Source: Syngnathus acus (Eukaryota; Chordata; Actinopteri; Syngnathiformes; Syngnathidae). Taken from it: 64,000 bases of DNA. The stretch spans positions 17,144,193-17,208,192 of the forward strand of contig NC_051088.1 of assembly GCF_901709675.1 (NCBI RefSeq), in the 5' to 3' direction. Positions 48,301-60,738 of the stretch are shown piece by piece (positions within the stretch are counted from its first letter, which is position 1; every line of letters starts with the position of its first letter). The notes under the pieces are model-generated. The model was not told the DNA's origin and did not search any database. It saw nothing but the letters and a program-made list of their open reading frames with translations. Position numbers and translations under genes: made by a program.

Positions 48301-51300
48301 GTGCCAGAATTAATCAACAATCAACTGATTGTTGAATTAGTCAACACTATTTTGATAATCGATTCCAACTGATTTATTGTCTTTTGGGGGGTAAAATAAG
48401 ACATTGGCAAACATCTCCTTTTACTTTGGAAAAAAAATATTTTTGCATATCTTATGACATTTTACGAACCAAACAAGGAATTTAATCACAATCATTTTAT
48501 TTGTGTATTTCCTATGCTCTCAGTTTGAAATAGTGTGCTGTTTTTGAAAAAATTGGTAGAAATTGAAATATTTTGTTTATCCAATTCATCAATTATTCAA
48601 AACCTTATTCACCAGATTGGTTGATTTTTAAAAGAATCGTTAAAGAAAGTTTAGTAGAGTAAAAATGAATAGCAAGAAAACAGTTATTTATTTTGTTTAG
48701 ACGATTAAGTAGAAAAATGGTGCAGAGGCCTTGACTCTGAGAATATGATTGTGTCCTCCCGAGCGAGTGCTGCAAACATCCGTCTCGGAGAATTTGGGAG
48801 GAATTCAGCAGAGATGCAGCAGTGCTGTGGGTGCAATGCACACCCCTCACTTGTATGAGATTATCTAAATCCAGCGTGAATGGACCTGACACCATTGTCC
48901 CAAGCAGTGCTAACGCTGGTGATGATGTCACCAGAAGCGGGATGGTACTAGAGTGGGGTGCTGGGGGGGGGGAATACCGTGATGATACCTTGCTAGATTA
49001 CAGCTGCGATGATGAGGTGGAGGACTGTTATTATTTCATTTATTAGCGTTACATTTAGCCCATGCTGACAGGGGAGAGTGGCTGGGAAGAGGCGGGGCAG
49101 GCCGGATTAAAACAAACCCACTCTGTGAGCTGGTTTTAGTTGCCATGGCAACGATCATTACCTCGCACTTGGGAGAGCCGGAGCAAGAAGAGAGAAGGAG
49201 AGGGGGAGGGCGGCAGGGGGTAGGGTAGCGTTCGTGGGGGGGGCGTAAGAAAACAGTGCACAACGGTCCGTCCGGATGGGGCAAAGAAATGTCACAAACA
49301 GTACACGAATCTCAGGGAAGGGATGGATGGATGGAAAACATTGTGCATGGGACAACTTTTTCCATTCGGGATGCTCCTCTGACAAGGAAAGATCATTCCC
49401 AATCACCTGAGAAAGCAACTCATCATGCTTCAATGTCTCAGCCATGACTTCAGATAATTGCTTCCCGGGACGCTGAAACGACTCCACTTAAAATTGCAAC
49501 TATAAGGGGGAAGGAGTAAGAACTGTACAAACATGGGCAGAGAAAGCAGCATGTGACACGGTGGATGGCGGCGGTTGTCCTGGCGATCCCACTTCCACGG
49601 TATGTCACGTGACCCTTTGCCCAGCACACCTGCCCGAGAGAAATCAGTGGCAGTTTCTATGGCGACAGGGTCAGCGGTGCAGGAGGCAGGACGGGCTGCC
49701 AGAGGTGGCAGTCGGTGGGAGGGACTGTTGGTCTTCAATGGGTTATTTTTAAATGCTATGAGATGAGCGCTTTCGCGACCTCTCCTGCTGAAAGAAAAAC
49801 GCTTGGTAGGACTGTCCGAACCGACGTGAGCAGTTGTGTACGTATGCGCAACCCTACCGCATCGTTTGCCCCTAATATTAGATGGGTCTGATGCATATGC
49901 CCCGCCTCTTGCCCAAAGTCACCTGGGATAGGCTACGGCTAACTTGTGGTCCTGATTAGGAGAAGCAAAAATGGGTGGTCGATACATAAAGTACACACGT
50001 TTTCGTTTGTATTAAAGTGGGTCGTGGTAGTAGCGGAAAGTACTGGGACCAAAATACAGCCATGGAATATTCGCCGACGCATGATGCTATATTATGGCGC
50101 TCCCTGTTCTAAGACCGAGCCCTCCCTCTCTGCGTTCAGTGAATATATACTTCTGAAAAGTGTGTGTTTTTGTTCTTACAATCAACACTTGCAATATTTG
50201 CATCAAAGAAATGTGGCGTTTGTGTCTTTGTTTCAGTGTGCGGACGGCAATTCAGCTCAGGACAACTCGTCTCTGAAGCGCGTGGCTGTAGTGGAAGACT
50301 TCTTTGACATCATCTACGCCATGCATGTGGAGATTGGCGCCGACCCTGGCCGGGCCCCCAAACACGCGGGCCAAAAGAAAACCTACAAAGCGGTAATTTT
50401 GTCACACTTTGGTGTTCTACCTACGAGTATACAGTAGAATTTTTTTTAGCACATTTTTATAATTCTCTTTGTAATGTATTGTTTTTAACATCAGTAGTTG
50501 AACAAAAACAACTTGCACAGATGCGTCACATAACCGCTGCCTCAAGAACAAAAGGCAGCATGAGCCTCCAGCTCACAAACACCACCATGTGGCTTCTGAT
50601 ACCCGGGACACGTGCAATGGGACAAAAATGACTTCCTGCGTGATTTTGCAGCCACGTCGGACACTTTTGCTGGACTTTGGTAATGGCATCCCCGCCCGCC
50701 CCTTGCCCCTAAGCAACCAAAAAAAAAAAAAAGAAACCAATTTCTACTTGTGCCCCTGCCCTATAGAGAGGTCCTGTCACGTCTCATAGCGTGTCCCCTT
50801 TTGAGGAGGCAGCATTAGTGGGGCAGGGCATAATATGGAACTGTCACTGTGGCCTTCTGGGACGAGCACGCTCCTCTGGGTGGCCTTTCCCTTTCAGCTG
50901 CCTCAAGGGGCCGTGATGCGTGTGTATGTGCGTGTTGGCGGGGGGGCAAAGGAGATGGCGAGCAGTGGCAGCGGTGGTGGGCCCGGTGGGGGTGGGCACC
51001 CCTGCTGTCTCTCCGTGGTCTTGTGAAGGTCGCGTTTTCCAGGGAAACGCCAGCGGGGACGAGGAGGGAAGGGCGACGCTGGAGAGCGGGGGATGGGGGG
51101 GTTTGATGAGGCCGAACATGACACCGACATCGAGGTGGAGATTTCTGGTAAACGTTCAATAAGTCAACTCAGAGATTAATTTATTTATACATTATAAATG
51201 TTTCAAGATACTTGATAACGTTTTAAGATAATTGATAAAAACGTGCAAAAAACGTGTGGCAAATTTTCAAAGACATTTTTATTTTCATTTTCCTATGGTC

Positions 51301-52691
51301 CATATTGTAAATCACTCATTCAATCCCATATCCATTTTCCAACTTTAAAAACCGATTGAATTTTTAAACCATAACAATGGGGGGAGGGCTCAAGAATATC
51401 TCAGTGCATCCCTAAAACATTTTTCTTATACAAACGCCTCAAATTCTTCATTGTGTTCCCTTCAGGGGACAGGTGTGGAAAATACCCAAAAGTCTATGAT
51501 CTGGCCTAGCACCTGGGTGGTCCAAGCATTTTTCAAGGGGAGGCAGTGCCCCCATGGGCCCCCTCTAGCATTGCCAGTGAACCCGACTTAGAGCGGAAGT
51601 ATGGATCAGGGCTGGGCAAAAAAGAGAGACCGAGATGATCTCCTGGAGGGATAATCACGTCAATGGCAATCTCACAGATATCGCATCTTGCCCCTCTCAG
51701 AAAAAACAAAAAAACGCTGCAGATGCACTTTCTTACGCCATTTTCATGTCCATCTCTCACCACAGATAGCGGAGACCTACGCCTTCCTGCCTCGAGAGGC
51801 GGTGACTCGCTTTCTAATGAGCTGTGGCGAGTGTCAGAAGAGGATGCACATCAACCCCAGCACCGCAGAGTTCAAAGGTAACACAACCTGTGAATGGCCC
51901 GCTCGCTCAGGAAACATCATTAAGTGGTGGGCTATTTTCAAAATCAACCTTTAAGAGCACACGCTGCTCCCATCACCCCGCCAGCTGATGATTATAATGC
52001 TCCGATAAATAGATGGAACAGTGCTCGTCCAACTTTTTACACTTCAAAATATCTTTAGTTGTACAAGTAACACGATCATGACCAACATTCAAACACAGGT
52101 TTCATTCCCAAAAGTAATATTTCATATTATTGTAAGTCACTGAGAGAACATTATCACAGTATGAACATTAATAGTGAATTTAAATTAAAGAGATAAAACT
52201 AGTTAAATTATAATTAGTTGAAAAAAACTTTGGACAAAAAACTTTAAAATAAATTCTGGATTTATTATAGATGACTAAAAAATTTAAAGCCACTTAGTAT
52301 CAACATTAACACTGTTGGGGGTGCTGTATAGCATTTAAAAGTTCTAAAACAAACATTTCAAAAAGATTATATGAAAATGTATTGCACTTAAACTTGAAAT
52401 GTAACTGAACTTGACTTAACAAATGTATTACATTAGAAATAAAAAATTGAAATCGTTGTAACGTTATGCACATTTTGAATATCTAATATTTTTTCTTACA
52501 GATTATTCCAAAATAATCCGTCCTATTAGGTTTAGTGAAGATGCTAAAATGTTTTCAGATGTGAGTAGTTGTCTACTCGTGGCCTGGGATTGGGTGGCCA
52601 CCAGTTCAGGGTGTACCTGGCCCCAGTTGGGATAGGCTCCAGCTCACCCCAAACAAGAGACACACTTGGCGATGAATTGACGGATGGATGG

Positions 52692-52724
<33 letters not shown>

Positions 52725-55700
52725 CGGATGGATGGAATCTGATGCAACAAAGACTCAAAAGATTCGCAGGAAGCCTGAAATAGGATGATGGAAGACTCCC
52801 CCGAGTGGATGACGGGGGGACTGCAGACACATTCCTCCACTTGAGGCTTCTGCGAAGAGAGACTAGCAGACAACTTAAATTTGGTCACAGAATTACTAAT
52901 ACAACGTAATTTAACTGTTAAAAAAACAAAATACAAAAAAACACCTCCATAGGAAAAATAGACTCCATTGTTCCTCTAGAACACAAAAGTAATAAATGTA
53001 GAGTGACATTAAAAATATGTTGAATCAGGGAAAAGCTATATTCACGGCACAAATCTTTTATTTTATTTATTTTTTGTCAGAAAATGACCGTCCAACCTCG
53101 CTGGTCCCTGACCTGATTGACTATAACATGCCCCTGACTGCCACCTACTTGAAGCAAATGAAGTTGCAGTGCATGACTGCCACCGAGAGGGTAAGTCTTC
53201 TGTATTTTTTTTTTCAAAGTGGAAAAACAGTATTTCAACCTCCTATGTTTAAAATGAAAGGGTAGAAGCAAAGGTTTTATGTGTAACTGAATACAATGTA
53301 TTTGAATAGCTCTGGTGAGGAGGATGCAGACTTTGCTCATTCAATTCCATGGCTCTATGGTTGAAATAAATAATGACACTTGTTTTCGTGGCAATATTTT
53401 TTTCATGGAAACATAATACAATAATAAGTGAAACTAAATGGCCAGTTTTCCGGATTTGTGGGGCAACCTTGTTTTCCAGTTCTGAAATTATTGACAAAGT
53501 GCTCAATTAAATTCAACTTAATATACTTGTCGGCCTCCTCCGCCGTTCCCTCTCCGTGAACCGGGATTAAATTTGTGGGCGTGACGTCATGTGCCAGACC
53601 CCTCCCACCTAAGGGAGGCTGTGACAGACCGAAGCCCCCTCTCCCCTCCTCCCCTTCCCAGTGCGCCTGCTTTGCTGTGAGCAAAGTGCAGGGAGCGGCA
53701 CTCGCTTTTAGAGCCAACTCGCGCATGATGTTCGTTTTGAAGGAATCGAGAGCCAGGCAGGGATTCGAGGGTGAGTACAATCAAAACAAACCCCAAAACG
53801 GAGAAGCGTGCGTTGTGTTATAGTCGCAGAGTGTTTAACAATAATTCATCAGCGGCAGCGATGGAGTGATGGAGACTACTAGGCCGCCAAGTATTGTGTG
53901 AAGCGTCACAAGCGGGCTGCGTGAAAACTGCAAGTGTGCTCTGCTCTGCTCAGCTCACATTAGTTGACAACATCAACATAGTTTGTTTTGAAAGGAGCCG
54001 CACGCTTGAGCCACTGTATTAAGAGCACACGAGACTGCCCTCTCTTATATAGATTCAGCGGTTCCTCTTGCTAATCATAGCAAACTACAGGAGGGGGGGG
54101 GGGGGGGGGGGGCCATCCCAGCCAAGACCGGAAATTTTACTCTCCTCCACCTCATCTTGGCAGTGGTACAAATAATACTTAACTAGATTTTTCAGGTATC
54201 TTGATACTTTTTTTCCATGACTTTTTACTGACTCCCTAAATTTGAAAACTTATATGTGTACTTTCTACAATGCAAATTGTAAAATAAAACAAAACACATC
54301 AATTTAGATTCTAGATTTACTATACATAGTAAAAACTCAACTGAGCAATGAAATTTTTACTTTTTGCTTATCTCCATGTATGTATACAAGTGGGGGAAAA
54401 GCTATTTTAAAGAATAAAAGATAAACCCGCGCACACACACACATAGTGCAGTAGTGCGCTTTTGACAATTGGCTGGATTTATTGCACAGTGTAAACATTA
54501 ATATGAGCAGGGTTACAAAAGCAGAATAAGTATATGAATAATAACAAAAGCAACGTGTGGTTCACAGATTATGATGTCATTTGAATTGTTTATTAAAAAT
54601 ATTTACAATACAAATAGAAAATGCAGTGTTTCCAGTATGTTTAGGAATGCCATTAATAGCAATCAACATACTAAGAAAAAGAGACAAAAAATACAACAAA
54701 GGGCAGAGAGAGATTTAAATTAAAATCTGTGTTTGAAAACCTATTCAAAATATTCATCAAAGATTCACCTAATTTACTGTTTTGGTCCGGAAAACGTTTA
54801 TTGTTTTCAAAAGCAAAAGCAAATGCTGCTTTCATGGAGGATGATATTTTCTGGAGATTTATTGAGGAGAGGCTGAAATTCTGAGGATTTGTACAATTTT
54901 GAGTTAGACAAGGTCTGTAAGGAATTAATCTTTTTTGAAAATAGTTGTTGATTCATCGATTTGATTGTTGCTCTTCTTCTCACGAGTAGCAATAATTACA
55001 AAGCAATTAAAAGTTGGAAACTGTTTTGTGTACAAAAAACTATTTTGGTCTGTTGTACCAAGTTATTGAATTGTATTTTGTACACAACTCAGTAAAAATT
55101 CATATTTGCTTTTGTACTAAGTATATTTTCGAGTAGAACGCTTAAAAAAGTTCTACTGTAAATGAGTTGAATCTTTACTGTTACTTTTACCATTTTTTTT
55201 CCCACAATTTTCTGTACTTTTATCTACTTAGTGTGAGTAGTTTTCAATTAAAGTTCAAGTCCAATCTACATGAAAAAAGAGTCAGTCCCAATCATATGAG
55301 AGCTTTTACTTTTAAGTTACGGTAGGACGGGGTCATTGTTTTTATTATTGTCGTATGTTTTAAAAATGATGTGACAGAAATGAATTTCAGATTATTTTGG
55401 CGACCCCAGATAAAGAAAGCGAGTACATTGTTATAGCAAGATGTCGACTGACACTTGGCAACTTTCGCAGGGGCCAAGTTCAATGTTGTGAAGGAGGTCA
55501 AAGGTCAGGACTGGCTGTGAATAGTTAGCAAGATTATGGTGCCTTCTCCTCTGCTTGGTGAAAGACTACACCAAGTATTTTACGTTAGTATTGAAAACAA
55601 GGTGCAGCAATGGATTAATCAACAATCAATCGCTTATCAAATGAACAACAACTCAATGTTACTAAACTTTATATTTCTACTTTTACTTCTAAAAGATGAA

Positions 55701-58700
55701 GTTGCTTTATAAAAAAATGTCCTCATCAAATAAAATATCGGAGCAAAATACAGTCTATTTGTATTTTCAACAGAAGGTGGACTTGCATTTTTCTTTTAAT
55801 CTTGGTAATTGTGAAGAACTTCATAATTTAACGCTTTGTGATTCGGCTCGTGTCATCACTCTCAAGCACTGAATTGGAATCTGCTCTTCTGTTTCTGCAG
55901 GATGACTCGTCGGTGAGCAGCGAGGACATGAACGGCGCCGAGCCCGCTTGGGCGGCAGCTGACCGGCCGCCAGCACCTGAGCCCGGGACTCCGAATGGAG
56001 CGAGGCTCAGCAACCCCGCAGCCTCCGTCAAGGAAGATGACGGTGAGGCTTCCTGAAACATCGGTGTCTCAAATCATCGTTTCATCCATTTTAAAATTTT
56101 AGGACTCGTATCTCAAATTACTGCTCCGAAATCAAAGCAAAACAAAACTTTCATGAGTCAACTTTCACCCAACACTGTATCCACTGTATTCATCGTACGA
56201 GAACACACTTGCTGTTTGGTGGCAAACAGCTTGCCTTGGTCTTAGTGGACTAATCCAAATCGGTAAATCCACTCTTGCAGCGAGTGGACCGCCAGTGCTG
56301 CCCCAATGTCAAATACCCCTCCCTCTCTCGCAGGGTTCAAGGCTTAAAAAAGTAGGACAAAGGAGGCCGCGATGAACCCTCACACCATGCACACGACGGC
56401 AATTGGTGCAAATCACACAATTCTACCAAACACATGACACAAGAAGGAAGCATTTTTGAACACACACACTTCCGCATTTCACCATGAAAAGCGAGCGTCA
56501 TTAGCTTTACATTCACATAAGCGGTGATTCAGTGAAAATGAAAGCTTTTCTTGCATCTGCTGATTCAAAGGATTGATAGTTAAAAAAAATAAACTCCCTT
56601 AACAGCACCATCACCATGTAATGCGAGAACATGGGAGAAACTGGGAAAAAAGGTATCAAACAAAATAAGCATGACAAACGGAAACCACACTTTTTAAAAA
56701 ATTGCTTTTCTTTGAAACTTTCTTACAATGGGGTTTGGTTGTGGTGCATTGCTTTTATTGATTTTTTTATTACCAGTCGGACATAAAAATTCTACACCCA
56801 TCCCTTTTCAGGACTTTTTTATTTTTATTTTGCCCTATATCAGAAGTTTGAAGGTTTTGTTCTCACATGAACTATTATTTGGAAGTGTTTATTCTGTTCT
56901 AGCCCCCGTTTATGCCGTTTGCCTTCAGAGCCAAAAAGTTCAACCTTGGTCTTATCAGACCAGAACACATTTCCTTCCACATTTGTCTGAATCTTTCTTT
57001 TCTTCCCCCTCCAGCAGACGACGACTCCTCAGAGAGCAGCAACGGCAATGGAATGCCAGCCATGACCTCGCCCGAGGTGCAGCCCGCGGGTGCCAATCCC
57101 CCGGAAGGCAGCGCCTCATACGGCGAGGTGATGGAGAACGGCGTGAGCGCTCCCTTGGACTTCAGCACCACTTTGTCTTCATCCTCCTCGGATGAGCAGC
57201 AGCCCGTCAACCTGAGCGACCGACTGCTGCCCGCCGGGTGTTCGCCGCCAAACTCGTTCCCGACAGACCCGAACAGGAAGTACCCAATCAAAACAGAATA
57301 TGCCAAGGTAATCATTCAAACTTGACATCTTAGGAGAATGTTTGTCTTTTTAACCCTTACAAGTGGGGAAGTAGAAATAAACATGAAATAATGTGGTTGC
57401 AAAAGTGTGGATACAGCTATGGATGCATGCGTACTAGCAAACTTATACCAAACTTAAACCACTGACTTGTGCATTTATGCTAATATGATAATGACATAAT
57501 AAATACCTACTATACGCTAAAAATATTAATTTCGAAAAAATCTGTAGCTCATAATTTGATATAGACAATTATCATGAAGATGCATGGCCCAAGCAAAAAT
57601 CAAACAGGTGAACATGCAAGAGTATGTGTGCGTGGAAAATTACCAGTATGTTTGCGATCATGCCATTTGACGTGCTCGCTCATTTTTCGGCAGTCGCCAC
57701 CATACAGCTCAGGAAGCTACGACTCCGCGAAGACCGAAATGAGCGCGTGCGCTGAGGACTTGACCTCCGGCCGCGCGCAGATCATCGATGATGACGACGA
57801 CGATCACGATGAACACGATGACAGCGATAAGATCAATGACGCTGAGGGAATGGACCCTGAGAGACTTAAAGCCTTCAATGTAAGTAACCTGCTTGTCTGG
57901 AGCCTTTTTTTTTAACAATTCCATGGCGAGCTCTTCAGCAAATAGTCAACCAAAGTACAGACGTGCTTTGAGATACAAGTTTGATTTACCCTCGTATCTC
58001 AAATACCTGTGTCTCGAGCTGTAACTAATTATTACTTTAATAATCAATGAATCCGACGATTATGTTTTCGATATAAACGATACCAGGTTTTCCATTCGTT
58101 TCAATGGGGGAAGATAATTTGAGTTACGATTGGATGCGGATTATACGTGTATTGAAGACAACCACATAGGCTAGCAGCTTTCTACAAGGAAACTCTGCTT
58201 ATTTTGACTTCCTCCTCGTATATCTGAAGGTCTAACAAAAACTATGAAACACACAATGCTACATTTGTGGTGATGCAATGATTCAACTTTAATTTTCGCT
58301 GTGGGTTTTTGTTTTCCCATCCTCCCCCCTCCCTCTTGATCCTCTCCGGCGTACGGACGCCCATCCCCTCACTGCCTTTCCTCGCTTTTGTTTTCAACTC
58401 TGCACCACTCTCTCTGTCATCACCGCCCCCCCCTCCCCACCCTTCATCGCCCCACTCCATTTTTTCTGCTCTACATCCTTTCCCTCACCTCCCTTCCCCT
58501 CTCTCAGATGTTTGTGCGTCTGTTTGTGGATGAGAATCTGGACCGCATGGTGCCCATCTCCAAACAGCCCAAGGAGAAGATCCAGGCCATCATGGAATCA
58601 TGTGGCCGCCAGTTCCCTGAGTTCCAGGAGCGCTCTCGCAAGCGCATTCGCACCTACCTCAAATCTTGTCGCCCGCATGAAAAAAAAGCGGTTTTGAGGT

Positions 58701-60738
58701 ATTAAAATCTGCCTTTTTGCCATCACATCACACGTCCTGCCCAAGGACAACAAGCACCTGGCTATTTTATGTTTCATAAGATTATCCTGTAAAATAATCT
58801 GGTGGTGTTCATTTAGACAGTTAACGTGTTGTTTTTGAAACATATCAATATTTGCACCATAAAACAATAACGGGGTCACAAGACAAAGACAGATAATTGT
58901 GCAGTAGAGCAAAATGTAGCCCATATTTGAAATCCTCCCCTTAAAAACAAAAATTAACTCTAAAAGCTCACCTAAATGAACAAAAACATATTTCTGAAAT
59001 AATTATTATAGTAATAATAAATACTCATAATTCTGATAATGAGAGCTAAAATAAACAAAAGCATCCAAACAACTCTAGACAAAGAAAAGAAATGAAAAAC
59101 AATTTATACAATTAAGATGAACAGATTTGTCTCAGTTAAGGCTTACTGGTATGATTATTTTCATTGACTGGACAAAAGATACCTAATCAAACCAGACCTT
59201 CAAACGTTTTGTAGCGATCTAAGAGCTGAAGAGACCTATCAAAGGAATTCCAGAGTTTGGGGTCACAGAGTTTTTAAAATAATTTATGACTGGAGGTGTA
59301 ACAATGAGGTCATTGAAAGTTCGTTTGACCGTCGGGTTGAATATCAGATGAGAACAGAAAGTGTGAAAAAGTGCCTGGTATGTTTTTTTTTTTTTTTTTT
59401 AAATCATAATCTACTTTTAATTTAGTTTTACAATTTTATCTCTGTACGATTTACACTTAAGACATACACTGAGTTTAGTTTATTCCTCCTTACTGGATTC
59501 ATTTATAGATAGAAAAATAGAGGGGAAAAAAACAACAACTCTCGTCGTGCAACTCAAAACACAAGTCAGTGTTAGTCACTCGCATTCAGCCACCCTGGAA
59601 GCCCCCTGGCGCTATTGTATACAAATGTTTCCGAAAAGGTCTGTCCAGAGTTTGACATTCATTCAATATGCACTACTTTTGCTGACAGATAAGACCAACC
59701 CCTCCTCACCTCACCTCTGCCATGGCTGAGAACATCCTCGCCGCCGCATGCGAGAGCGAAACCAGAAACGCCGCCAAGAGGATGAGGCTTGATATCTACC
59801 CAGCGGTAAAAAAAAAAAAAAATTGATCAAATGCAATGCACAATGAAGCGTCTCGGCTGGCTGGCTGGGTGTCACTAAAGCAAAACATGTGCTCGCAGGA
59901 AGAACCCGCCCTTGTTGACAAGCCCAGCACCAGGGAGCCCGCATCCGTGGCCCCGTCGGGCTTTGTCATCGCCAGCTCAACTTTTGCCCAAGACCAGCTC
60001 TACACCAACGGAGGCCTCAACTACAACCTGCGTGGCTACGGCACCGTCGCCGGCAACCAGCAGGAATGCTGGTGCAAGCACAAACCAACGGTGAGCAGCA
60101 GCACTTAATTAGAACACAAACAGTGGAGTAACACATGTCGACAGACAACATAGAAATATTCACACCCTCTGTAAAAATGATTAAAATGATAGCATGCTAA
60201 TGAGTCATTGAGAATAATATTGACTCTTCTTCGTTTGTGTCTGTATGACTGTATTATACTGCCCCCTGGTGGCAAAGGCCAGCGCACACCTCATTTGATT
60301 AAATTGCCTCATTAATTCACGATGCACAAGTTGTTTACTACTATTAAAATAGTAATATATTCAATTATAGTAAGAATAATTGTTATTCTTTTTATAAAGT
60401 CCATATCCGCCTCACAGTGCAGGGGTGAATGTTTCGATTTCTTCCTGTGTTGAGTTTGCATGTTCTAAACTTCCTTTCAGCCATATGTCTCCCTCACGAC
60501 ACGACACTTGCGTCCGCAGGTCCAACAGATCTGAGCATGAAGTCGGTGGTTCCGAACTCCTCTTCCTCCAGCTCAAACAGTCATGGGCAGGGAGGCGGGG
60601 GTGGAGGGGCCTCGGCCCAACTCAGTCCCCCGGAAGTGACGGCGGTCAGGCAGCTCATTGCAGGGATACAGAGAGTCAGCTGCCTTCCTGCTCCGCTCGG
60701 CCGACGAACTGGAGAACCTGATTCTGCAGCAGAACTGA
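39332..60738 (+). CDS. nol4l: Nucleolar protein 4-like (11 coding exons; C-terminal exons frameshifted)
   Basis: Nuclear protein of unclear molecular role, NOL4 family. Exons are 39332-39682, 50237-50392, 51766-51877, 53081-53190, 55901-56042, 57015-57307, 57694-57879, 58508-58698, 59689-59805, 59899-60090 and 60520-60738. Exons 1-7 agree in phase. Exon 1 has [20 protein letters not shown] and [13 protein letters not shown]; exon 2 [19 protein letters not shown]; exon 3 [16 protein letters not shown]; exon 4 [17 protein letters not shown]; exon 7 [15 protein letters not shown], an acidic run and [11 protein letters not shown], close to NOL4L rather than NOL4; exon 8 [20 protein letters not shown]; exon 9 [20 protein letters not shown]; exon 11 GPTDLSMK and [17 protein letters not shown]. 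The family end [10 protein letters not shown] and its TGA (60736-60738) are present, but in a shifted frame. Confidence 0.9.
43108..43215. repeat. ATTAATCG-type MITE fragment
   Basis: GGGCTGCAACTAACAATTAT then TTTAATCATCC, and AATCGACGACAAATCAATTG with TTTTGATAATC. This is the terminal part of a hAT-like MITE family common in fish. It abuts the diverged repeat copy at 43395-44135, so both may be one larger element. Confidence 0.5.
43395..44135. repeat. Diverged repeat, copy 2
   Basis: Partner of 37640-38345, about 5.7 kb downstream and on the other side of nol4l exon 1, in the same orientation. Confidence 0.65.
44380..44860. promoter_or_regulatory. Candidate conserved enhancer block in nol4l intron 1
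   Basis: Complex, non-repetitive sequence with an octamer ATTTGCAT (44669-44676) and a homeodomain-type ATTAATTA (44581-44588). It differs from the simple AT-rich flanks. It also holds a long minus-strand open frame without domain or splice sites, as conserved non-coding blocks often do. Function inferred only from composition and motifs. Confidence 0.3.
47619..47733 (+). mobile_element. 5'-truncated LINE/SINE tail
   Basis: About 105 bp that I read as identical to the end of the element at 25130-25645 (AGCTTAAGATCAGGGGATGC to ACTTGACTTGACTTG). It is followed by one more TTGAC unit. Confidence 0.75.
48053..48110 (+). repeat. SINE-like repeat head with tRNA-type B box
   Basis: GGCGGCACGGTGGAACGCAG then GGTGCAGGTTCGATTCCACT. 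It has a GGTTCGATTCC B box, as in tRNA-derived teleost SINEs. It is truncated and not a tRNA gene. Confidence 0.6.
48296..48370. repeat. ATTAATCG-type MITE fragment
   Basis: AATTAATCAACAATCAACTG, then TGTTGAATTAGTCAACACT and TTTTGATAATCGATTCC. Related to 43108-43215. Confidence 0.45.
49139..49152. promoter_or_regulatory. Perfect palindromic X-box (RFX site)
   Basis: GTTGCCATGGCAAC, the ideal palindromic RFX-family binding site, in nol4l intron 1 about 1.1 kb upstream of exon 2. It is followed by ATCATTA. Confidence 0.6.
49898..49940 (+). repeat. SINE-like repeat fragment
   Basis: GCCCCGCCTCTTGCCCAAAG then TCACCTGGGATAGGCTACGG, the 3' part of the teleost SINE-like family. Confidence 0.6.
52570..52738 (+). 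repeat. SINE-like repeat 3' half with (GGAT)n tail
   Basis: GTGGCCACCAGTTCAGGGTG, CAGTTGGGATAGGCTCCAGC and GACACACTTGGCGATGAATT lead into ACGGATGGATGGATGG repeats (52679-52737). It lies in nol4l intron 3. Confidence 0.75.
53540..53775 (+). promoter_or_regulatory. nol4l: Possible internal promoter and alternative first exon of nol4l
   Basis: A GC-rich segment in intron 4 with a perfect CRE, TGACGTCA (53582-53589), next to GTGGGCG, then CACCTAAGGGAGG and CCCTCCCCTTCCC tracts. It ends in a GTGAGT donor after an ATGATG frame ([15 protein letters not shown]). That frame ends in phase 1, while the next exon (55901) starts in phase 0. So the ATGATG would be an upstream frame and translation could start at an ATG inside exon 5 (55928, MNGAEPAW). 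Human NOL4L has a short isoform starting in this part of the gene. Confidence 0.4.
53776..55900 (+). other. nol4l intron 4, downstream part
   Basis: AT-rich, with a run of 20 G at 54093-54112. No exon seen. Confidence 0.6.
54093..54112. repeat. Run of 20 G
   Basis: A homopolymer G tract preceded by GA. It can form G-quadruplexes and is prone to length error. Confidence 0.9.
58018..58085. repeat. ATTAATCG-type MITE fragment
   Basis: GAGCTGTAACTAATTATTAC, TTTAATAATCAATGAATCC and GATTATGTTTTCGATATAAA, related to the copies at 33824 and 43108. It lies in nol4l intron 7. Confidence 0.45.
58508..60738 (+). pseudogene. nol4l: Frame-disrupted C-terminal exons of nol4l
   Basis: Exon 8 is 191 bp where the family expects 189. 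An extra C in TCGCCCGC and an extra A in the A8 run shift SCRRMKK to SCRPHEKK, and the raw frame meets TAA just after splicing. Exon 10 is 192 bp but must end in phase 1. A base is missing near CAGCAGGAATG, after which the other frame reads MLVQAQTN into GPTDLSMK. In exon 11 an extra G in GCAGGGATAC puts [20 protein letters not shown] into another frame. Amino-acid conservation is otherwise high, so the changes are recent or artefactual. I label this broken as given, not as a dead gene. Confidence 0.6.
60410..60475 (+). repeat. SINE-like repeat fragment
   Basis: CCGCCTCACAGTGCAGGGGT and TTCCTGTGTTGAGTTTGCAT then GTTCT, the head-to-body part of the teleost SINE-like family. It lies directly upstream of nol4l exon 11. 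Confidence 0.6.

Larger units (their letters stand above)
39683..50236 (+). other. nol4l intron 1
   Basis: A 10.5 kb intron with no supported exon. It holds X-box-like sites (39909-39922, 40310-40323, 49139-49152), a GC-rich stretch at 42330-42860, a repeat copy at 43395-44135, a complex AT/GC-mixed block at about 44380-44860, a LINE tail at 47619-47733 and SINE-like fragments. Long conserved introns rich in enhancers are common in developmental genes; conservation could not be tested here. Confidence 0.6.

Noticed and set aside
58508-58704. [13 protein letters not shown] as the true C-terminus of Nol4l
   Set aside because: Conserved family sequence continues in exons 9-11, and a good GAG|GTATTA donor follows; the short end results from two single-base insertions.
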